Part shown: positions 1-11,805 of the stretch, piece by piece
How the letters are laid out: each line of letters begins with the position of its first letter
Position numbering within the stretch: the stretch's first letter is position 1
Assembly (NCBI GenBank): GCA_013396995.1
Contig: VWZP01005787.1
Span: 383,286-447,285 of the forward strand
DNA length: 64,000 nt
Direction of reading: 5' to 3'
From: Dicaeum eximium
Lineage: Eukaryota; Chordata; Aves; Passeriformes; Dicaeidae
Translations under genes and position numbers: made by a program
Notes under the pieces: model-generated
What the model saw: only the letters and a program-made list of their open reading frames with translations
Told to the model about the DNA's origin: nothing
Database searches by the model: none

Positions 1-2270
1 GGAATGGAACCTGCAGACCAATCCTGGTGGATGGGATGTCCGCAAGGCGTGTGCACCTTAAACCAAGGCTGCAACAAAGTTCCCGGAGTGATTTCCAAGA
101 GTTTCAGGCACTTTGCAAGTTGACAAAAAATTGTGGCATAGATCTTTCCAAAAGGAGCTGTCTTTCATTTTTTTTTTACATCTAGCCACGTTTTCTAAAA
201 CCAGTGATTGACTGAAAAAGGGAGGTAATCAAAATAATCTGCGACTTCTGAAAATAGAGGCCAGTTCCTGTGAGTAAGTTTTAGCAGGACTGAACAGTCT
301 TATCAGTAGCACAGGAACAGGGATTTGTATATACTGTTTTATTAAGATTATTATCTCTACAGTGCTCCTTAAATGAAAACAAAAGAAAAAAAATTGCCAT
401 AAAAGGACAGAAAAAATGACTCATTTTCCCGTCATTGCCAAAAGCCTCTAATTTTCAATATAATCAGCCACAAGGTAGGACTTTTTTTTTTTAAATATAT
501 ATTTAGATGCAGTAATTAATATTAAAATAAATGTGGAAAAAAAAAGGTGGGACCTTTTTGAAAAATGTAGCGCATTGCTGTAGGATTATTCTCCAGCATG
601 TATGTAATAAATAGTACCCTCAAAAAAAGCAAACAAACATAACAAAACCAGACAGACTGAAGTAAAAAATGGCCAAATTTCCAACCAAAAAATATTCTTT
701 CATACTACAAAGTTTGTTCTCTGAATTTATGATCATTGTTTGAAAAATCAGAGAGCATATTCAATTTTTGCTGCAGCATTTCTCATGCAAAGCTCTTTTC
801 TTGCACTACCATCTTTTGTGGAGTAACACAGCTCCTAATATCCTTAAATTACTATCATAAAAACAAAAAGGAGAGGAGGCTGCACTGCAATGAGATGTCG
901 TTTGTGTTCCTAACAGGGCAATCGTTGATTTAAAATTGGCATTGGAGCGCCTTTTGTGAAATGATTGCTGGGTTAGGAAAACAACCCTTTAAACTGGCAA
1001 CATCTGAATTTCTAATGAAGGACTCAGGTTGAGCAATTGTTCTGGTCTGTGCTGACTATTAGACCTGCACATATTTCTGTGTGTGCATATTCTGTTGCTC
1101 TGGTTGTATCCTATAGGAATGCTCATAAGATCACTGTCTAGAAGGTTCAATAGCTTTACATTTTACCTTTAAAGGAAAACAAACAAACAAACAAAAAGAA
1201 CCAATGGCATACAAATAAAATTTTCATAAGAACTCGAAGCCTGTTTTACCTCATGCACCCGCTCATGTGGCTACAGGTAAGCAGTGAGGGATAAGCAGTG
1301 CAAAATATTTTATATTCTGCTTTTCCAGTGTGTGGGCATTCAGGCTGCTCACTACAAATGACTGCACAAGGTGAGAAGCACGGAGAATCAGGCCCCAAAG
1401 ATTTTCTATACTGGATCAGATCACTGGTGCATTAAGTGTGTCACCTCACAGCTGGATGCTCCAAAATGAACCCAGCTATCTGTGTAGTACTGTGGGAACT
1501 ATTCTGGCAGTCAGGTTGCATCCAGGAGAGGAGAGTGGGCTTTGCCTTTTATTTCCTTAGTGTATCTAGTCAGAACTGCCCTTATTTGGGATCAAACTGT
1601 TCACACTTCCCTAACAGTTAAACAAGAGTATCTGACTCTTGTGAAGCAGGATGTAAGACAGGGCATTAGAAATTATAAATAAAAGCATGAGAGAAAACAA
1701 CACAACAAACATTGCTTTCTCACTGTTTTCGTGTGCATGTCTGGTATAAGAAAATACAAATAAGAAAATATAACAATGCAATATAAGAAACACAAAATCA
1801 GTATTCTATGATTTACATCAGAGCGTTTTATACTGCAGAGCTAATTTGTGGAACTTTGCAGCTTCATATAATCGATTCATTTAAATCAGGAATGTGACTT
1901 AATATTACATGAGCAATAATTATATACAGCATTAGGAATTTCCAGATGTAAGCAACATGAAGTAGCACAAATATATCAACACACAAAGCTGTGCAAACCT
2001 TTCAGAGGTTTCATATGCTGAACCCGGTGAGAATCAAGTCTCAGCACATCGAGTCATAGGCACCAATATTCCTAAAACACTTCAACATGCTGATTTCAGC
2101 ATCCAAAAAAATCCAAAGTAGAAGAGCAAAACTTAGCACACATGTCAGATACATTGATCCTAGTTGTCACATATTCAAAACTATTCAAAAAGCAGTTGCA
2201 TACCTGCTATCTGACTGAAAGTCAATAGCACTTATATGTGTCCCTAAATTGCTTCTCTGGAGCTGTTTCA
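1..2270. other. Unique AT-rich non-coding DNA
   Basis: I see no gene, RNA or recognisable mobile element here. The sequence is AT-rich, with scattered A and T homopolymers and a short CAAA-type simple repeat at 1177-1195. Open frames on both strands are at most about 65 codons and look random. Confidence 0.6.
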
Positions 2271-2274
2271 GCCA

Positions 2275-2396
2275 CCAAAAAACCCCAACAAAACCCACAA
2301 AGAAAATGTATGTGCCTACACTGACAAAAAACCCAAAAAAAACAAATGAAAATCACACCCAAAACCAAACAAAATACCCAGCCAAAACCTAAACAC
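2275..2396. repeat. A/C-rich low-complexity tract
   Basis: About 120 bases consist almost wholly of A and C on the plus strand, with repeated AAAACCC- and CCAAAA-like words and very few G or T. There is no fixed unit, so this is low-complexity sequence rather than a microsatellite. Confidence 0.7.
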
Positions 2397-2399
2397 TTA

Positions 2400-5300
2400 T
2401 GCTTCAGGATTACACACTATTTTTTTAAAAGAGTTTCATTTCAATAATATTTTTAAACATATGCCTTGTGACTTGTGATCCAGCTTCCCCAGTCCACACA
2501 GCAGAACATGAAACATGAAAGCTTTCTAGGAGAGCAGGTGTCCCACCATCCATTCACTCTTAGTCATTCTGAAACATAAGACTTGACTGCAAGTCTTTTG
2601 CCAACAAATTAAGGTCATTCAGGAAAATAATTTTTAATCCCTTTTTTTTTTTCCTATTCTGATAGAACTGCTTCTCTTCAGACAAAATAAAGTAAGAGAT
2701 GAGTAAAGCAATGATCTCTTTCTGCAAATGTTTGTGTAAAGAGCTGTTATTGATGAAGTTTCACTAGTAAAAAATAGCTTTTCAGTGGGATTGGTTTAAA
2801 TGGGCTGATTTTCCTTTCTGGCCCTGTAGCTGAAACATCTGTTGTGACCTTCTGCTGCAGGTGAGGAGCCCAGACAGTCCCAGGATGTGCTGGAATACAG
2901 GGAGAGCACCTGGACAGGGAAACCTGAGGTTCAGCCTCCTGCTGGCACCAGACTCAGGGCACTGTGCAGGAGAGTCAAAGCAGGAAAGAAGGCCAGAAGA
3001 GAAGAGGTCAGGCCACAAGGATGAAATCAGAATGGAAACAAGAGGTCAAGTGGCACTCTGGGACCTGCAGAAAATGATCTATTAGACAAATCGAAAACAA
3101 ACCTCACTGAGACCCTGTCAGACCAATTAGAAGTTGTACAATTAGTGTGGGTGTGGTGGGGGGTGTTTGCATTTTGTCTTTTAACTGACTTCAAAACAAA
3201 CCAAAAAGTTTGGAAGAAAGAAAGGTCTTTAGTGTGGACTTTTGTTCAGAAAGAAATCTGCAATAAACTCCTATTGTATTCATCCTCCAAGCCAGGAGCA
3301 GGGCTGGTATTTGGAAACCCAGGGCAGGGATTAGAAGCCAGGCTTGCAGACAAAGAGGAAATCCAAGAGTTCACAGCAAGGACTCTCCAACTATAATATT
3401 CTTGCAGTCCTTCTCATCCAGACACCAGCTGTTTATCTCTGGAATTACCTTTTCTCTCTCACAGATTCAAACTGGTACTTTCACACTGACGGGCTCTATT
3501 ATTTGATTAATAAATTTCCTTTTTGAGTAAGGAGGTTTTCAAAAAGAAAAGTGACTGTGAGATAACTAGGATCCATGGGGAAGCAGACACTGAAGGATAA
3601 GAGGGAAGGAGGGAGAAGGGTCAACAACAGGTATGGGACAAGAGGAAGAGGCACCAAGGAAGACACAAAGGAGTCCTGAAGAGCATCAGTCATCAAGTAG
3701 TGAGTTTTACCACTGCTTACATATGTGGGCTGCTCCCAGACTTTTGGGACTTTTCAAGGCTTTCAGAATAATTAAATATTAGTCTTGGTTTTATAGCAGG
3801 GAAGGATGTTTTTACTCAGGAACATTTAGCATCTCCTGAAGCACTCCAGAGCTGGAAAAGCTATCTTTACCTGTTTCAGCTCTCTTTGTTCACAGTTACA
3901 ATCTATATAGTGGCTGAATTGTTGGAATGGCACTGAAAACTAATCACCCTCCCACTCTCACGTTACCTTCCCCTACAACCTGTTTACTCTCCTCGCCCAC
4001 AGTTTTCCTAAAAAGCAGCTTGCTGACAAGTGGCAGGATTACCATTTCCATGGTGCCACAGCCCCTCAGAGAACAATGCACAGAGACGAATGTCATTTTC
4101 AAAGGAAAAGGAAGGACTTTTTTTTTTTTAATATACTTATTCCACAGAGGTGGTAAATGCAATTTTGCTTGCTACTGTAATTCACAAGCTCATCTTCATG
4201 CCTCTTGGTGTAATCAATTCCCTGGTGATCAGTGCTCAGCCAGTGCCTGTGTGTGTGTCAGGCAACAAGTGTGCAATGGGGCTGGGGCTCGCCCTGGCCC
4301 GTGAAGCATGTGAGCATCCTGTGACTGAAAATATGCTCCCTTGCATAATCCTGAGATTAGCGAATTTCTAGTAAAGGATGTCGGACAGAAAAGGGAGGAG
4401 GAAAAACGCTTAAGGTAAATAGAGAGGAAAACCCAGCCTAAGAAGTTAACTAACAGGATTCCTGCTCAGTTCCAGCTGTGCCTCTGTCATTGATGCCTGC
4501 GTGAACTGAAGTGAGGTGTGACGACTCCTCTGGCCATAAAATCCCTTCTCTTAAAAGAACTGAAGTAGATGAAGCTGTTTTAAAGATCCTTGGCTGTTTA
4601 GAGGATGAGCTGTGCCAGTGCCAGTTGATCATAACCAACTCCTGACAGATAGAGGAGGGAAGGTTAGCACATCATAAAGCATGCCCTGCTCAGACCGTGA
4701 CATTCATGAAAAATGTGACTGGCTGAAAGTGATTATCGTCTTGGCAGCTGTGTTTGGTGGGATCTGGGGCTGCACAAACAAACAGCTGAAAGGTGCTAAC
4801 TGGCCATCCTCAGGTGTGCTCCTGGCATTTTTAATGCTAAAGGGGAGGTGTTTCCCAGACATCCCTCTAGAGGAAGGTGCCATGGGCATTTTAAGAGTTG
4901 CAATTCCACAGCTGGTGTTAGCATTGCCTGGTAGGGTGACAGCTGGACTTCCCGTGTGCTTCTGTCTGAGAACTCATCTCACAGGCTTCCTGCAACTGGG
5001 AGGCTTCTAGACAGGATGGGCAGTGTCTTCCACTGACAGAGAGCATGGATAAATTACACCAACTAGAAACTGAATCCGTATGCCAAATCCTTGTATTACA
5101 GACTTGGGGCCAAAATTAAGTTTTTTGGTTTGGGATTTTACAATGAAACCTATTACCAAAACTGTCATAGCAGCCTCCACTAAATCCAAAAGAGGAAGCA
5201 ACATCTTACAGAATTTCAGGTGAATGTTTGAATTGAATATCAAACCTGAATGCAGCTCTATGAGTTGCAGAGTTCTCCTGCTGATTTGATTTCTAAAGAC

Positions 5301-7140
5301 AAGACAGATCACCCCCCAGAGCTTCTTTTGCTTGTATAAAAAGAGAAAATAATCTCTCCTCAGATCATCTCTGTGTCTGTCTGTAACCCATAGAGTTTGC
5401 ACCAAAGTCCTTTCATTTGTGGTGAAGCCTGGTTTTGGTCGGGAGCAGAGGGGACAGAGGGAGGGAGGCAAGCAGACAACTAAGAAAAAGCATAAGAGAA
5501 AGCCTGAGCTCGTGCTCACAGGTGGGATGTCCCCTTTGCTCTCCCCAAACCTGTTGCTCTGCCAATACCCCCTCCAGGCTCTGCCAGGAGCTCGGGAAGT
5601 GGTGGCACCTGTGGGGACAGCTGGGTACCTGCCCGGGGCTGGCTGCAGCTGCAGCAGCTCTGGGCACTCTCCCCTGCACACCTGGCAGCGCACCAAAAAC
5701 CCATTGGAGTCTTTAGCAAAGATATTTCCCTCCCTCGTGGTGTTTTGCATCCTTTCTCTGAGCCTTTGTTAGCGGCTCCTGGAAGGACTCCAGGCAGCCC
5801 AGGAGACAAAACAATGCAGAACTTGAAGCCCAGGTTCACTGGTGTGTCAGGGTGGGCTCAGCACGTACTCCTCTGCAGAGGTGGGGGCTGATCCTTCCCA
5901 GGATCCCTTCCCTCCCATCCCTGCTTTGCAGCAAGGTGGAACAGAGCAGATCATCTGCTGTGATGTAAAACCCAGTGTCCCTGAGTTCATTGTTGGTTAA
6001 GAAAGGAACAGAGTCGAAAAGTCAAGAAAGGAATTTGTGTGTGTGTACCTACCCGAGGCTCCAAGCCACCCTTTGTATGTGGATAAAGAACACTACGTAT
6101 TTACAGACAAAAGCAACGAAACCTACAAGGTTGTTTAAACTTTGTCTTTTAATTCTGGTTTCTTTACAAGCTGAAGTGTTTGCTGTTTGAAATCCACATT
6201 ATCACAACTGTATTGGTCTCAGTGATCCCCTTCCTGAAGCAAGTTACTTGTTGCAGAAGTAAATTACTCCCTATCATTTTCTTAGAAGATTATTAAAAGA
6301 ATTTCTCATAGCATTCGGTTTGCCAGTTTGAACTGGGTGGCAAACAAGTGGTGGCAAACTAATTAACACCTCAGAAATATAACAGATTAAAATTGAGTAT
6401 TTCTGTCTCATTTTGAACCCACTCAAATACAATGGGTCTGTAAACTCAGCTCAGAAGCTGTTGGGGGTGAATTCTGCTCGGAAGAAATCATGTTCAGAGA
6501 AGACAGAGAAAGCATTACAAAGAAAAATAAAGCACAAGACAGAATATAAACCAGATAGGATAGAATAGCTAAAAGATTACATGGAAACTAAACTGAAATA
6601 GAAATACTTTTATTAAAAGAAAAGCAAATGAACAACAACAAAAAAAACAACCAAGGAAAACCCCCACTTTAAAGCAGCCCAAACTGATGGAAGTCCTATT
6701 TCTATACATACCATAAGGTTTAGCTTTCCTAGAAAACTACTTCAATTGTCATTGTACGAAGGAGAGGCTTTATATTCCCCAGCAAAAAGTGGCAAGCCAT
6801 GTGCATTGCTTTCTCCCAGTAAGTAATTCACAAAGGATCTGATTGTGCAGAGCAGTTATCTGGGTGCTATTACTGCTGCACAAAGTGCCAAGGATATGGT
6901 GAGGGCCCATATGTCTGCAGATCCCCCCAGCACAGCACAGCCACGAGACGTGGGAGGTGGAAAAAGCAAAGCGGAGTGCAGTCCACACCAGCACCCTTAA
7001 ATCTTAGAGCCACAAGTGTTTATACATCTGCTAGTGAAGATTAGACTGTCCAGATCATTAAAATTCAATGCATAAGTAGAAATACTTAAAATACAAAAGG
7101 AAAAACTTTATATAGCAATTTCCCCCCTCCCTCTGAGCTG
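2400..7140. other. Unique non-coding DNA with overlapping chance ORFs
   Basis: No gene is supported. A locally GC-richer patch at about 5420-5710 has long open frames on both strands at once, including a 247-codon minus-strand frame (5007-5750). Frames opening simultaneously on both strands are expected where stop codons are depleted by base composition, and no domain is recognisable. The remainder is AT-rich and featureless apart from the small hairpin at 6318-6345. Confidence 0.55.
6318..6359. repeat. Small imperfect hairpin with repeated GGCAAAC
   Basis: GTTTGCC plus AGTT (6318-6328) pairs with AACT (6331-6334) and GGCAAAC (6339-6345), leaving a 2-base loop and a 4-base bulge. A further GGCAAAC copy lies at 6353-6359. 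The TTGCC/GGCAA halves resemble nuclear factor I half-sites, but spacing to a proper NFI palindrome is not met, so the regulatory reading is only a guess. Confidence 0.45.
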
Positions 7141-7620
7141 GTTTCCCTGTCAGTGTAACTCTGCCAGCTTTAATGCTTTAATGCCTGTTATTTTTAATTT
7201 GCTGCACAAGAGGAAAGGCAATCAGGGAAGTTCATGTGCTCACATACACTCATACACATGCGTGCATCGATAGATATCATACATAATTTCTCAAAGCAAA
7301 TATGTAGTGATTAATTTAATAAAAGAAATAATTGCAAACAGCATACTGGGTCATGGGTGACAAATCTAATCATTTACTGCAAGTAATATATGCAGAAATA
7401 AACAAGATATAGCTTATAAGCAATGTGTGGGAAGCTAGCTATGATTCAGGCAAGCGTTTGGATTTCTTGTTTGTGGACAGAAGGTTGCAAATTTAACCAC
7501 TTAACAGACACCTCTCCAATTTCCTGGTAATTAATGATTTTTGTAATGGTTATTAAGGCCTCCAGCCCTAGTACTGTCAGCTCATTATTGTATTTGGGAA
7601 TTAACTGTAGCAGTTAAAAA
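7141..7620. other. Candidate conserved non-coding block
   Basis: This AT-rich stretch is free of repeats and homopolymers and dense in homeodomain core words (TAAT/ATTA), including ATTAATTT near 7311 and TAATTAATG near 7530. That texture is common in deeply conserved vertebrate enhancers. Constraint cannot be seen in a single sequence, so the call is inference only. Confidence 0.3.
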
Positions 7621-9289
7621 TATAGGTGGACAAGAAGCAGCTCCATCTTATCCCGAGCTGTTGCAGCACTCTGAGCTAGAACGTGTAACCCCTCTAGTGG
7701 AAACTGGGAGAAGTGGGAAAGTGCCTCTAAAGAGTTGCCCACGGTAAGGCATGGGCATCCCCAATTCCTCCAAGGTCAATAAATGAACATTTCCTTCATC
7801 GTGCATCCCTTCAGACGCCCCGAGCTCAGAAAAATGCAGCATCACTCATATTTGACTTCAGGATGCAGGACAAGTGCTTGGAATAGAACAGGGTGAAATG
7901 AAGGAAATAAGGTTTGGGCCAAGCATCCTGTTTCACTCCAATGAGAACACAATTAGGCTGAGCCACCCTGAGAAGTTTCCTTTCAATAAACAGCCACGTC
8001 GGTTTCAAAGTCCTTTAGAATATGGGTGCTGAAACAGAGCAATCAACAGAGAAAAAAAGGACCACAGGTATAAACTTAGGGTACTTTATTTCTTCTGACA
8101 CACCTTCTGATGGGATGCACTCCCACTGCAGAGAAAGGGACCATTGAGTTGTTTGAATGGTCCCATTTTCCTCCACAACTGGGAATGAACTGAAACTTGT
8201 GATTGTTGCACAGGGCTGTGGTTGCATGGTCTGAACACAACTCTGAGCCTCACAGTGCTGAGCTAGCCAGGGCCTCATTCCAGCCATTGGCTTTCTCCCA
8301 TCTCAGTTTCCCCACTTTCAAACTAGTGAAAATGCTTAACCCTGAGTTCCTCAAAGCTGAGATGTATACTCAGCAGCAAGAGAAAGTTATGAAGTCTATA
8401 CACATAGCATGAGTGTGTAAGCACACAGCACCAGGCTTCCCAAAATCCCCATCTTTACACCCTAGACACACCGAGCAATGGCATTATTGTGTGCTCCTTG
8501 TTCTCGCCAGGAATTCTTGCATTGCACAGACAGCCACCCTTTCATCTCCATATCAAAATGAAAAGAGTCAGTAGCTCTTTAGACATACTACTAAAAGGTC
8601 ACTGACCTGAGAGCAGAAAATACTTCTTGTTCATTAAGCAGAATGATAACTGTGAAAGAAAAGCTTTAGTGAAGTCTTCTGTGTAAAGTAAGGTTAATCA
8701 CACTGTGCCTATGCACAACTCAAATGAAGTTAGAATTAGGTGGTAGACAGGGAATGCCACAAATTTGTCACCACTGGACAGTAACTTTCCTTCTTAAATA
8801 ACTGTTCTTCAGGAGGAAACTGAAGCCCCTCACAGCCCCCATAAAGTTCTTGAAGCTTTTCCTATTCCCTTTGCACAGCAGGCTGGACTTGCTGAATTTT
8901 AGAGTGGGATGATGGATCCCTATTGCAAACGCAAATACCAATATGCTGTGTTGCCCTAGAGTGGGACAGCTGCTGATAGGAGGAGCAGGGACACCTCTCC
9001 TCGTTCACTTTTGCAAAATTGAGGAGAAGCAGGAAACAATTATCTCTGTGAATCTGTCTTGGACCCTTTTTTGCCCCCTTTCTTCCCATGAAAACGGAGG
9101 ATGGCTTTTTCTCATCTTTCTCATTTTAGAGGATTCATATCAACCATTAAGATGGTAGCTGAAAGTTTATAATTATACATTTTTTCATTTAGTGTATAGA
9201 CTCAAAACTCTCTATTGATTTACAGACTTTTAAAGTGCTGCTTGCACATGTATCACCGTTCAGTGATACAGGAGTATTAATCACATACC
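7621..9289. other. Unique non-coding DNA
   Basis: I see no gene, mobile element or structured repeat. Open frames are short and overlap on both strands. Confidence 0.55.

Positions 9290-9308
<19 letters not shown>
9290..9308. repeat. T19 homopolymer
   Basis: An uninterrupted run of 19 T is followed by an AT-rich stretch. It could be the minus-strand poly-A of an old retrocopy, but no recognisable element is attached. Confidence 0.85.
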
Positions 9309-9321
<13 letters not shown>

Positions 9322-9599
9322 AATGTGTACAGGTAATTTTCCAGTATGCAGAAAATGTGGTAAAAGTATAAGTGTTGAACACTGGTAAGATGCTAGAAAG
9401 TGCCAGATTCTAGAAAAGCTTCTCGGAACCAACACAGCTGGTCAGGAAATACCCCTGCCTGCATTCCAGGCTAGGTTAGCTTTTTAAAAAGGGGCTTTTA
9501 AGAGGTTTCATTTTAATATTTTAATGCTAGCAGATTGTGGCGCCTTACAGTAATCAATCCTTAAAACTGATTAATTCCGAGGATGCGCTAAAGGGTGTG

Positions 9600-9901
9600 C
9601 CGCGATATAAAAAGAAAAGGGGATTTTACCCGTTTATTATTTGCATAGCGATTGAGGACTCCCCTCAGTTGAGTGCTGACTGATTTGCAAGACAAAAACT
9701 GTATGCTCACTTTCAAAGTGCACCTAGTTAAGTCCTGGTGGAAACCCAGACCGAGACTTCTCCTGGCGTGTTTGCATACAGCTGAACCCGCACCTTCAGA
9801 GGATTAAAGCGCTGCTACCGAGATTTTCAGATCAGCCTGTGAAATGGAACGGGATTTTCACAAGCGAACCTCTACTCTATTTTGAGAAATCGAGAGTAAG
9901 T
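9600..9901 (+). promoter_or_regulatory. Putative TATA promoter, octamer and first-exon donor
   Basis: A canonical-looking TATAAAAAG lies at 9606-9614. The POU octamer ATTTGCAT follows at 9639-9646, close to where transcription would start about 30 bases downstream. A consensus 5' splice site GTAAGT occurs at 9896-9901, which would close a first exon of roughly 260 bases. No open frame above 60 codons lies in that interval, so any transcript would begin with untranslated sequence or be non-coding. The flanks contain several CpGs in an otherwise AT-rich setting, and a CpG island begins about 130 bases further on. Each motif is short enough to occur by chance; their order and spacing are what make the call interesting. 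It is unproven without RNA or CAGE data. Confidence 0.3.
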
Positions 9902-10024
9902 GCAGGTGCAAACAAAGATACTAACAGAAGTTCTAACTCAGAGTTTAAGAACCGATATAAAATAATTAGAAGTCGTAAATCAAACACGTGTTATCTAGTG
10001 TTTTCATGTTAGCAAAAAGGAGAA

Positions 10025-10700
10025 CTGCGGGGCTCCCCAAATAACTCACAGCGCACACGAGGACGATGCTATTCCCCGCCTGCATTAGAAGAGAGCTAAT
10101 CACATAGGAAATGACCGCTCGATCCTAGCAGCAGATCCTTGCTCGCTACTCTGTGAAAGATCAAAACAGCAAGGCGGTGCTTGGTCCCCTCTCCAGGGAT
10201 TCCTCGGGGGCTCAGGACTGGCACCTGCCTGCAGGAGATCGCCGGGGTTAAACGCCCAGCGCCCTGACACCATCCCGTTATTCACGGGACAAGCCGGGTT
10301 TGTATCCAGGGGCGTTTTTAGCACGCTCAGCCTTCCCACGTTTCCCTACCGTGACTTTAACTAGATCTCCGTGTGCTTAGCAGCCCGAACGCACTGGCAG
10401 GCTTTACAAGCAGAGGTGCAGGGTTTGAGCTCCGGGCATCCCCGGCCCCGCAGCGCATTTGGCAGCCCGGGGGCAGCGCTGGTGTCACGGACGTTCCCGC
10501 TGCCAGCCCACGACATTTCCAGCCTGCCCGGTTCTCCTTTCCGAGCTCAGGAGCACCTGCTGATCGCAGGCTGAGCAGCCCGCATGAACCATTCAGCTCC
10601 GTGCACCCCGAGGCGGCTGCTGACGGCGCAGTGCCCATCATGCCTGCGATAAACACACCTGGTCCGAGCGAGGCACCCCGCTTTTGCAGGAATTCTGTAC
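10025..10700. promoter_or_regulatory. CpG island
   Basis: By hand count about 47 CpG dinucleotides fall in roughly 670 bases. With GC content in the high fifties, that is an observed/expected ratio near 0.8, far above the surrounding DNA, where CpG is rare. CpG islands in birds normally mark promoters, alternative first exons or developmental regulatory DNA. Short open frames cross it on both strands (the longest plus-strand one runs 10373-10714), but none resembles a known protein. On the minus strand a consensus donor (CAG then GTAAGT) sits just outside, at 10769-10777. It could be the promoter of an unannotated transcript or a distal regulatory island. The direction is not determined. Confidence 0.7.
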
Positions 10701-10835
10701 AATCTGGCTCTTAGTCTTTCTCTAGAGCCCGACAGATCTGTTTGCCCGCCTAAGTGTCACATGCAAAAACTTACCTGCGTGGGCTTGATTAGCACTGCCC
10801 TGCTCCATCCACGAACAGCAGTTAACCTGCTCCAC

Positions 10836-10872
10836 TTCCCTAGAAGTAGATTTCCCTACTACTTCTAGGGAA
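10836..10872. repeat. Perfect 14-bp inverted repeat
   Basis: The arm TTCCCTAGAAGTAG (10836-10849) is exactly reverse-complemented at 10859-10872, with a 9-base loop. The loop itself contains TTCCCTA, and ACTTCCCTAA-like words recur at about 10877-10886 and 10899-10908. The locus therefore looks like a small tangle of direct and inverted copies of one word. Confidence 0.8.
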
Positions 10873-10908
10873 TTCTACTTCCCTAAGTGGGAACTACTAC
10901 TTCCCTAA

Positions 10909-11718
10909 ATGAACATGCCCAGATTTGATTGAAAATAGATAAATGCAAATTTTGCACCTTCCCCACACGATTGCCACAGTGTTTTGGGACAGCCTCCTCG
11001 GGCACGCAGCGTGCAGTGCCATCACAGGCCACAGCTCTCCAAGTTTGAGCAGGGAGCCCATCCCGTCACCTGCTCCAGACGGACAGGACACTGCTCTGAC
11101 GTGAGCTCCCTGGACATTTGTGAGTTTGCTGGGTTTGAGTTAACTAAAAAGTTAACTCTGCAATAGCGTCATTTAATGCTGTAGTAGAATAATTTTCTTC
11201 ATAGTGGCTGGTGTGGGGCTGTGTTTGGAATTGTGCTGGGAGCAGTGTTGGTAACACAGGGATGTTTTAGTTCTTGCTCCCACAGCTCCAAGGCCTTTTC
11301 TGCCCCTCACCCACCCCACCAGTGCAGGGCTGGGTGCACAGGGAGCTGGGAGGGGACACAGCCAGGACAGCTGACCCCAGCTGACCAAAGGCATGGCCCA
11401 GGCCACATGGATCATGCTCAGCACATAAAGCTGGGCAAGCAGGAGGAAGAGAAGATGTTCACAGTGATGGCTTTTGTGTCCCCAAGTAACCATTACACAT
11501 GATGGAGCCCTGCTCTCCTGGAGATTGCTGAACACCTGCCTGCCCTTGGGATGTGGGGAAAGAATTCCTTGTTTTGCTTTGCCTGTGTGCACAGCTTCTG
11601 CTATAGCTATGAAACTGTCTCTGTCCAAACTTAGGAATTTTCTCACTTTGACCCTTCCCATTTTCTTCCTCATCCCTCGGAGGACAAAGAGTGAGTGGCT
11701 GTGTAGAACTTAGTTGCA
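10909..11718. other. Unique non-coding DNA
   Basis: No gene is supported. A GC-richer part at 11220-11500 has open frames on both strands (the longest is 166 codons, minus strand, 11173-11673). No domain is recognisable and the frames overlap, so they are treated as chance. Confidence 0.5.
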
Positions 11719-11805
11719 GCAAGTGAAACATTTCACTTTACTACATGGGATAATGTCTCTCTCTAGTGGCTAGGTACAGTCACTATAGCCACATGTTTCA
11801 CTTGC
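11719..11805. repeat. Nested inverted repeat (potential hairpin)
   Basis: The outer arms GCAAGTGAAACAT (11719-11731) and ATGTTTCACTTGC (11793-11805) are perfectly complementary. The inner arms GTGGCTA (11766-11772) and TAGCCAC (11786-11792) are also perfect, and the two right-hand arms are directly adjacent. On the left the arms are separated by 34 unpaired bases. The 5' arm also starts a local palindrome, AAGTGAAA-CA-TTTCACTT. A pre-microRNA is unlikely because of the long asymmetric loop. Confidence 0.75.

Noticed and set aside
5007..5750. Longest open frame in the window, 247 codons, minus strand
   Set aside because: No recognisable domain or start context. Frames of about 90-117 codons are open simultaneously on both strands within it, and the codon content follows local base composition. 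Treated as a chance frame.
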